A stretch of 44,163 nucleotides of DNA, from positions 1-44,163 of IMG/VR virus record IMGVR_UViG_3300022745_000007. One strand, given 5' to 3'. Shown piece by piece: positions 39,678 to 44,163 of this stretch (the first letter of the stretch is position 1; the number at the start of each line of letters is the position of its first letter). A model generated the notes under the pieces. It saw nothing but the letters and a program-made list of their open reading frames with translations, was not told the origin of the DNA and did not search any database. A program made the position numbers and the translations under genes. The DNA comes from a virus.

Positions 39678-39705
39678 GTATTAGAATAGACTTTTTTCTC
39701 AGCAA
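39678..39705 (-). promoter_or_regulatory. Candidate leftward early promoter
   Basis: Read leftward: TTGCTG (39705-39700), 16-base spacer, TAATAC (39683-39678). Transcription would start near 39670, just before the branched element, giving a leader of about 410 bases in front of the first early gene. Four of six bases match in each box. It is the best leftward sigma-70 site I see between the G-rich tract and the early genes. Confidence 0.4.
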
Positions 39706-39755
39706 GCGACTGGCCGAATGGTAACGGATGATGACGCTAGGTGACTGTCAGTCGC
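39706..39755. repeat. Inverted repeat GCGACTG/CAGTCGC
   Basis: GCGACTG at 39706-39712 and CAGTCGC at 39749-39755, seven pairs 36 bases apart. Inside the right arm the shorter dyad GACTG-T-CAGTC (39743-39753) overlaps it, again offering two exclusive pairings. It lies just upstream of the candidate leftward promoter and may be an operator. Confidence 0.5.
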
Positions 39756-39858
39756 CCGTGATGTTGCCATATGTGCGTGCTAGGCAGCCCCGGATGACCA
39801 TTGTTTCGATCCCGTTTTACCGGCTGGATGGCGTTCCCCACCGAATAAATTTTTTTTT

Positions 39859-39892
39859 CACGAAATAAAATTTCGCGCAAGATTGTTGCGTG
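39859..39892. repeat. 34-bp iteron-like element, copy 1
   Basis: CACGAAA-N5-TTTCG followed directly by CGCAA-GATTG-TTGCG and TG. Each copy therefore holds two adjacent inverted repeats with five-base centres. A nine-base T run precedes it. Typical of binding sites for a replication initiator or a repressor. Confidence 0.85.
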
Positions 39893-39934
39893 GCAATCCA
39901 TGCCCCATCGGCACCCACCGACGCCTACCGACGC

Positions 39935-39968
39935 CACGAAACTTTCTTTCGCGCAAGATTGTTGCGTG
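39935..39968. repeat. 34-bp iteron-like element, copy 2
   Basis: Same as copy 1 except for the first five-base centre (CTTTC in place of TAAAA); all arm bases are kept. Start-to-start distance is 76 bases. Between the copies lies a short ACCGACGCC repeat with a 10-base period (39918-39936). Confidence 0.85.
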
Positions 39969-39989
39969 ATGCTAGAGGACATGGGGCAT

Positions 39990-40096
39990 ATGCCCGCGCG
40001 TGTGCATCATACGGGCGCGCGTAATAATCTTTCGCGCATGTGTGGTCATTACTCGCGCATACCCGCGCGTAGATATATCGCGCCCGCGCGCGTAGT
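39990..40096. other. Alternating CG/GC-rich tract, possible Z-DNA
   Basis: Many CGCGC and GCGCG runs (for example GGGCGCGCG near 40013, CCCGCGCGT near 40061, CCCGCGCGCG near 40083) separated by short AT patches such as TAATAAT and AGATATATCG. Alternating purine-pyrimidine DNA of this kind readily takes the left-handed form under supercoiling. No gene fits. Confidence 0.7.
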
Positions 40097-40101
40097 AATA
40101 T

Positions 40102-40128
40102 GGGGGGGGGTGGGGTGGGGGGGTGGGG
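40102..40128 (+). other. Four-run G-quadruplex motif
   Basis: G runs of nine, four, seven and four bases (40102-40110, 40112-40115, 40117-40123, 40125-40128) joined by single T. Single-base loops and long runs give an extremely stable parallel quadruplex. It is the only such tract I saw in the window. Immediately after it the DNA turns AT-rich (40141-40160). Confidence 0.9.
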
Positions 40129-40174
40129 TCGGCGGCCCCGTAATTAATATAAAATTTCGTCTAAAGCCTCTAGC

Positions 40175-40256
40175 GCGGACCGATTGATAATCGTTGCTAA
40201 TCAATTAGCATACAGGGCGGACCGATTGATAATCGTTGCTAATCAATTAGCATACA
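40175..40256. repeat. Two 40-bp tandem direct repeats
   Basis: Copies at 40175-40214 and 40217-40256 are identical and two bases apart (period 42, four helical turns). Each begins GCGGACCGATTGAT and contains the dyad GCTAAT-CA-ATTAGC near its end. They lie 130 bases before the small terminase gene and upstream of a TATAAT box, so they are good candidates for operators or small-terminase packaging sites. Confidence 0.95.
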
Positions 40257-40342
40257 AGACGCCCAACCACAGAAACCAACCGTTACAAAATGCATTTCAC
40301 AGACAAAGTGTGTAGAATGAAATTGTCTTGCGTCAATTAGTA

Positions 40343-40388
40343 TATAATGATAAGTTTGTAGCTCAGGCACATATAAAGGAGACAAGCA
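40343..40388 (+). promoter_or_regulatory. Candidate late promoter and ribosome site of the terminase operon
   Basis: TATAAT at 40343-40348 is a perfect -10, but no good -35 lies 16-18 bases upstream (TTGTCT at 40323-40328 is only 14 away), suggesting that an activator is needed. AAAGGAG (40376-40382) lies just before the ATG at 40388 and fixes that start against upstream in-frame codons. Confidence 0.45.
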
Positions 40389-41020
40389 TGTCCGAAAGAA
40401 ACCCTGTGGTGGCGTTCCCACGCGATGATGAGCTTGAGCGAACAACGCGACTTGGCCCGCATATGGCGGCGCTGACCGACATGCAACGCGATTTTATCGC
40501 AGCATATCTTGAAAGCCCTATGCAGCCAGCAAATGCAGCAAAGGCCGCCGGATACTCTGCATCCAGCACAAACAATCTCAGAGTGACGGCAAGCCGCCTT
40601 TTGTCTGACAGCAAGGTCCAGGCCGCCCTGAAGGAAGAAGCAGTCCGGAGGCTTGGGTCAGCGTCCGTTATGGCCGCAGCAGTCGTGATGGAGATCTGCA
40701 TGGACCCAACCGTCAGGGCCAGTGACCGGCTTAAGGCGGCGGGGATGATCATGAAGGCAACCGGGATCGAAGGCGACACGACGGTCAACGTGGTCATCTC
40801 AGACGACAGTGCCAAAATGAAACGGGTTCAGGAACTGGCTGGTGTTATGGGTCTGTCTAAAGAAGATGTTGAACGCATGGCCGGGGTTGTCATCGAAACT
40901 GACTGGACGACAGTCAAGCAGCCGGTCGCAGGGGACAGTGGCGTCCTTAACCTTCCTGACAGCCCTGATATTCTTCCGGACTGGGTTGATGGTCTCAAAG
41001 GACTGGAGGACTGGGTGTAA
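40388..41020 (+). CDS. Terminase small subunit
   Basis: 210 residues. Residues 30-84 hold the classical small-terminase helix-turn-helix domain (MQRDFIAAYLESPMQPANAA, KAAGYSASSTNN, ASRLLSDSKVQAAL). The middle helices (residues 90-130) would form the ring, and the C-terminus is acidic and aromatic (ILPDWVDGLKGLEDWV). It recognises the packaging site and recruits the large subunit, whose gene follows without a gap. First gene of the rightward late operon. Confidence 0.93.
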   Translation: MSERNPVVAFPRDDELERTTRLGPHMAALTDMQRDFIAAYLESPMQPANAAKAAGYSASSTNNLRVTASRLLSDSKVQAALKEEAVRRLGSASVMAAAVVMEICMDPTVRASDRLKAAGMIMKATGIEGDTTVNVVISDDSAKMKRVQELAGVMGLSKEDVERMAGVVIETDWTTVKQPVAGDSGVLNLPDSPDILPDWVDGLKGLEDWV

Positions 41021-42472
41021 ATGGCTAAGCAACCAAATATGAAGGTCAGTGACCCGCGAAAGCTGGAAACTGCCGCAGAACTCGCAGAACTTGTCAATCA
41101 TCTTCGGAAGTTCAGAAAAAAGGCGTCGTTCAAGCCTTACGCTAAGCAAGTCGAATTCTTCTATATGGGGGACAGATACCGGGAACGACTTCTCATGGCC
41201 GGGAACCAGCTTGGAAAGACAGAAGCCGGAGCGTTTGAAACGGCCTGTCACCTGACAGGAGAATATCCGGACTGGTGGGCGGGGAAGCGTTTCGATGAAG
41301 CTGTCAACTGGTGGGCCGCAGGCGTCACAGGGGCCATTGTCCGCGACGCCCAGCAAGCCAAGCTGTGTGGCCCTCCGGGTGTTATCGCAGACTTTGGGTC
41401 CGGTCTGATCCCGAGAGAAGCTTTCGCCCAGCCGCCCAGTACCAGCCGTGGAACGCCGGACGCTTATGACACAATTTATGTCAAGCATAAGTCTGGCGGT
41501 ATCTCAACCCTCACATTCAAGTCATATGAGAGTGGACGAGGAAAATTTCAGGCCGTTACCCTGGATGGTATCTGGCTGGACGAAGAGCCGCCTCTGGACA
41601 TTTATGGCGAGTGTCTGGCCAGGATCGCCGCGACAAACGGTATCCTCTATATGACCTTCACCCCGCTCATGGGGATGACAAAGATCGTAGAGGACTTCCT
41701 CAGTGGCCGGTCAAAGGACCGGGGCGTCGTCACAATGACAATTGAGGACGCCGAACACATTCCAAAGGAGATGAGGGCAAGGATCATTGAAGGCTACCCG
41801 GCCCACGAACGGGATGCACGTGTCAAGGGGATCCCAATGATGGGGTCAGGTAGGGTCTTCCCGTACAGCGATGATGCCGTCATTGAAGGGTCATTTGACC
41901 TTCCGAAGCATTGGCCTCTGATATGGGGAGTTGACTTCGGTATCGGCCACCCGTTCGCGGCTGTTTTGGCTGCGTGGGACCGTGATCTTGATGTCATTCA
42001 TATCCTGAATGGGTTCAAGATGTCGGACAGCCTCCCTCTGGTCCATGCCAAGCGGATGAAGGCGATCTGCGCGTCGGCACCTGTGGCATGGCCGCATGAC
42101 GGCAACCAGCGCGAGAAATCGTCAGGCAAGACTTTGGCCTCCGTGTATAAGCAAGAAGGCCTTAGTATGCTGGGGTCGCACAGCACATTCCCGGATGGCG
42201 GTATGAGCCCTGAAGCCGCCATTCTCGAAATGTCATCAAGGTTCAATGAGGGGAGGCTGAAGGTGGCCTACCATCTCACAGACTGGCTGAATGAATTCCA
42301 GATGTACCACAGGAAGGACGGCCTGATCGTTAAAACCAATGACGACCTTCTGGACGCGACGATGAAGGTGATCATGATGAAAAGAATGGCCCGCATTTGC
42401 CCACTGGGGGCCGGGTATGGAAAGAGGGACAGGCAGAAGGTTGCTCATGATGTTGACTTCGACGTAAGTTAA
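41021..42472 (+). CDS. Terminase large subunit
   Basis: 483 residues. The ATPase has Walker A GNQLGKT (61-67) and Walker B with catalytic Glu (IWLDEEPP, D187-E189). The nuclease domain has Asp305 (WGVDFGIGHP), a second acidic site near WPHDGNQ and a third at DDLLDATMKV. Length and order are normal. It pumps DNA into the procapsid and cuts concatemers. It starts at the base after the small-subunit stop. The family group would help tell pac from cos packaging but cannot be settled here. Confidence 0.95.
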   Translation: MAKQPNMKVSDPRKLETAAELAELVNHLRKFRKKASFKPYAKQVEFFYMGDRYRERLLMAGNQLGKTEAGAFETACHLTGEYPDWWAGKRFDEAVNWWAAGVTGAIVRDAQQAKLCGPPGVIADFGSGLIPREAFAQPPSTSRGTPDAYDTIYVKHKSGGISTLTFKSYESGRGKFQAVTLDGIWLDEEPPLDIYGECLARIAATNGILYMTFTPLMGMTKIVEDFLSGRSKDRGVVTMTIEDAEHIPKEMRARIIEGYPAHERDARVKGIPMMGSGRVFPYSDDAVIEGSFDLPKHWPLIWGVDFGIGHPFAAVLAAWDRDLDVIHILNGFKMSDSLPLVHAKRMKAICASAPVAWPHDGNQREKSSGKTLASVYKQEGLSMLGSHSTFPDGGMSPEAAILEMSSRFNEGRLKVAYHLTDWLNEFQMYHRKDGLIVKTNDDLLDATMKVIMMKRMARICPLGAGYGKRDRQKVAHDVDFDVS

Positions 42473-42514
42473 GGGTACGATCAAATTGTAATTTCCAATA
42501 ATCAGGGGTGTACG

Positions 42515-42733
42515 ATGGGAAGCATCTTTGACATGTTCTCAGGTGGGAATGGAGGGTCCAGTGGATCCTCAGCCTTTTCTGATCTCAGCAACCCGTCCTC
42601 CCTTGATGAGGAAGAGTTCAAGAAGCGGCTTGGGTCCAACAGTGCCCTTGGGTATCTGGGAAGAGGTATTGACGCGAACTTTATCCCAGGTGGGGGTGGT
42701 CTGTCTGGCCTCATGTCCATGTTCGCCCGATGA
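42515..42733 (+). CDS. 72-residue Gly/Ser-rich protein, unknown
   Basis: GGGGTG lies a few bases before ATG 42515. The protein (start MGSIFDMFSGG) is Gly/Ser-rich at both ends with a charged helix (LDEEEFKKRLGS) in the middle. Small proteins in this place between terminase and portal occur in related podoviruses, without known role. Possibly a virion or packaging accessory. Confidence 0.6.
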   Translation: MGSIFDMFSGGNGGSSGSSAFSDLSNPSSLDEEEFKKRLGSNSALGYLGRGIDANFIPGGGGLSGLMSMFAR

Positions 42734-42795
42734 AACAGCACTGGAGCGAGAACGTCTCACTGTGTTAGAAGCCTTTTTGAAAGACGTGGTGCGAA

Positions 42796-44163
42796 ATGGA
42801 CACTTCAATGTTTCGGGAACAGACAGATGAGCAGCGCAGCTATGTTTTGCGTGTCAAGGAAGTCTTCTCCCAGCTTCAGGTGGTTCGCAATACATTCGCT
42901 TCCCACTGGGAAGAAGTGGCAGAACTGATCCTCCCGAACAGCCGTAACACTTTTATGTATGGGAGCTTCAACTGGCAGGGCCAGAAGAAGACCGACCGGC
43001 AGGTGGATGCTACCGGCATGATGGCCCTGCAGCGGTTCTCTGCGATCTGCGACAGCCTTCTGACCCCCCGCAACATGTTCTGGCACTCCCTGGAAGCTGA
43101 CGATGAGAACCTGAAGAAGGACCGCAATGTCCGCCTCTGGTTTGAGCAGGCTACCAAAATCCTGTTCAAGCAGCGGTATATGCCAACGGCGAATTTCTCG
43201 GGCCAGAACATCCAGAATTATGAAGGTCTTGGGGCCTTCGGCAATATGGCTATGTTCATTGACGCCCTGGACCCGAAGCATGGTATTGGCCTGCGGTACA
43301 AGGCGATCCCCCTTGGCGAAATCTTCGTCCAGGAAAACCACCAGGGAATTGTTGACGGGTTTGTCCGCTGGTTCAGGATGACTGCCAGGCAGGTCAGGCA
43401 GAAATGGCCTGACAATTTCCCTCCGGCTCTGCAGCCAGCGCTGGAGCAGGGAAGCGAAGTTCCGTTCGACATCCTTCATTATGTCCACCCGAACGATGAT
43501 TATGACCCGGAACGGATCGACTATAAGGGAATGCCGTACCGGTCCTGCTATGTGTCTGTTACTGGTGAATGGCTGCTGGAAGAAGGTGGGTTCAATACCT
43601 TCCCGCTGGCGTTCAGTCGGTATGCTATGGCACCGGGCGAGGTCTATGGCCGCAGCCCCGCCATGATGGTCCTTCCTGCCCTGAAGACACTGAATGCCCA
43701 GAAGCGAGTGTTCCTGAAACAGGGCCACCGGGCGGCTGATCCTGTCCTCCTGACGGCGGATGATGGGCTGCTGGATATCTCCCTGAAGCCTGGGGCAATC
43801 AACAAGGGAGGTGTGTCAACTGACGGCAAGCTTTTGGTCCAGACCCTTCCGACTGGCAGTGTCCAGATCAACAAGGAGATGATGGACGAAGAACGGGCTC
43901 TTATTAATGACGCCTTCCTTGTCAGCCTGTTCCAGATTTTGACTGAGACCCCGACCATGACGGCAACGGAGGTTATCGAGAGGACCAATGAGAAGGGAAT
44001 TCTGCTGGCCCCGACTGTCGGGAAGCAGCAATCCGAATATCTTGGCCCGCTGATCCATCGGGAACTTGATGTCCTGTCGAGCCTCGGCCTTTTGCCACCC
44101 ATGCCACCGTTGCTGCGGGAGGCGAAAGGTGCCTATCACGTCTCTTACACCAGCCCGCTGTCC
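42796..44163 (+). CDS. Portal (head-tail connector) protein, N-terminal part
   Basis: 456 residues here, continuing at base 2 of the window to 430 (556 in all). The pattern (ASHWEEVAELILPNSR, DSLLTPRNMFWHSL, NYEGLGAFGNMAMFID, FAFSRY-like PLAFSRYAMAPGEVYGRSP, TATEVIER) is that of the podoviral head-tail connecting family (T7 gp8 type). It forms the vertex ring that anchors the terminase motor and later the adaptor ring. The ATG has only a weak ribosome site; a stop at 42778 in the same frame limits upstream starts. The gene is intact across the junction. Confidence 0.92.
   Translation, partial: MDTSMFREQTDEQRSYVLRVKEVFSQLQVVRNTFASHWEEVAELILPNSRNTFMYGSFNWQGQKKTDRQVDATGMMALQRFSAICDSLLTPRNMFWHSLEADDENLKKDRNVRLWFEQATKILFKQRYMPTANFSGQNIQNYEGLGAFGNMAMFIDALDPKHGIGLRYKAIPLGEIFVQENHQGIVDGFVRWFRMTARQVRQKWPDNFPPALQPALEQGSEVPFDILHYVHPNDDYDPERIDYKGMPYRSCYVSVTGEWLLEEGGFNTFPLAFSRYAMAPGEVYGRSPAMMVLPALKTLNAQKRVFLKQGHRAADPVLLTADDGLLDISLKPGAINKGGVSTDGKLLVQTLPTGSVQINKEMMDEERALINDAFLVSLFQILTETPTMTATEVIERTNEKGILLAPTVGKQQSEYLGPLIHRELDVLSSLGLLPPMPPLLREAKGAYHVSYTSPLS
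44037..44163. repeat. Terminal direct repeat (circular closure), right copy
   Basis: Exact copy of bases 1-127. Removing one copy gives a circle of 44,036 bp with the portal gene intact. Confidence 0.93.

Noticed and set aside
39900-40187. 95-codon + strand frame across the G-rich tract
   Set aside because: It runs through the CG and G-quadruplex tracts, giving low-complexity Gly/Arg sequence, and lacks a ribosome site. The 81-codon - frame at 39737-39982 and the 61-codon frame at 39316-39501 fail for the same reasons.
39859-40256. CRISPR array
   Set aside because: Only two copies of each repeat, without regular spacers or cas genes; the repeats contain protein-site-like dyads.
40320-40348. 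Standard sigma-70 promoter before the terminase gene
   Set aside because: The -10 is perfect, but the nearest -35-like box is only 14 bases away; kept only as a candidate needing an activator.

Overview
The window is a complete or nearly complete genome of a tailed bacteriophage with a T7-like (podovirus-type) virion. Bases 1-127 are repeated exactly at 44037-44163, so the sequence closes on itself into a circular map of 44,036 bp; the cut lies inside the portal gene. I see no integrase, repressor, reverse transcriptase, CRISPR array, tRNA or rRNA, so a strictly lytic lifestyle is the simplest reading. The DNA is GC-rich, genes have strong AGGAG-type ribosome sites, and the replication and virion gene set recalls podoviruses of Gram-negative Proteobacteria (the Bordetella BPP-1 kind of virion). 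The host cannot be named from the sequence.

Layout. (1) Packaging and virion genes on the + strand run from 40388 through the map junction to about 22600: small and large terminase, a small Gly/Ser-rich protein, portal, a Bbp19-like protein, scaffold, major capsid protein, a probable cement protein, an Ala/Ser/Thr-rich protein, tail adaptor (gp11-like), a giant nozzle (gp12-like), three internal or ejection proteins (gp14-, gp15- and gp16-like), and fibre-type proteins. Among and after the fibre genes lie two holin-like genes, a lipoprotein and a putative papain-fold cysteine peptidase. (2) Replication and nucleotide genes on the - strand (32938 to 22644) encode an SNF2-type helicase, a C5-MTase-like protein, a Pro/Ala-rich protein with DPF repeats, a PD-(D/E)XK exonuclease, a DUF2815/Enc34-type ssDNA-binding protein, a family A DNA polymerase, a RuvC-like resolvase, a metallophosphoesterase and a dATP/dGTP diphosphohydrolase, with several micro-genes between them. 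A strong bidirectional terminator at 22615-22640 separates them from the virion genes. (3) A single + strand gene (33072-35069) encodes a primase-polymerase/RepA-like helicase fusion and starts from a divergent promoter region. (4) Thirteen small - strand genes (39260 to 35090) have no recognisable function and look like early host-takeover genes.

The remaining 1.1 kb (39261-40387) has no credible gene but is unusually structured. It holds a chain of hairpins ending in a 12-bp stem that encloses a branched fold, and a candidate leftward promoter. It also holds two copies of a 34-bp iteron-like element, an alternating CG tract, a four-run G-quadruplex motif, and two 40-bp tandem repeats just before the terminase promoter. 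It is the best candidate for the origin, the packaging site and early regulation, and the part of the genome least explained by known features.

Other notable points are a roughly 640-residue propeller-like insertion in the tail nozzle, carbohydrate-binding-like modules in both tail-tube proteins, a zinc-peptidase motif in the largest ejection protein, a Gln at the steric-gate position of the DNA polymerase, and no classical endolysin.
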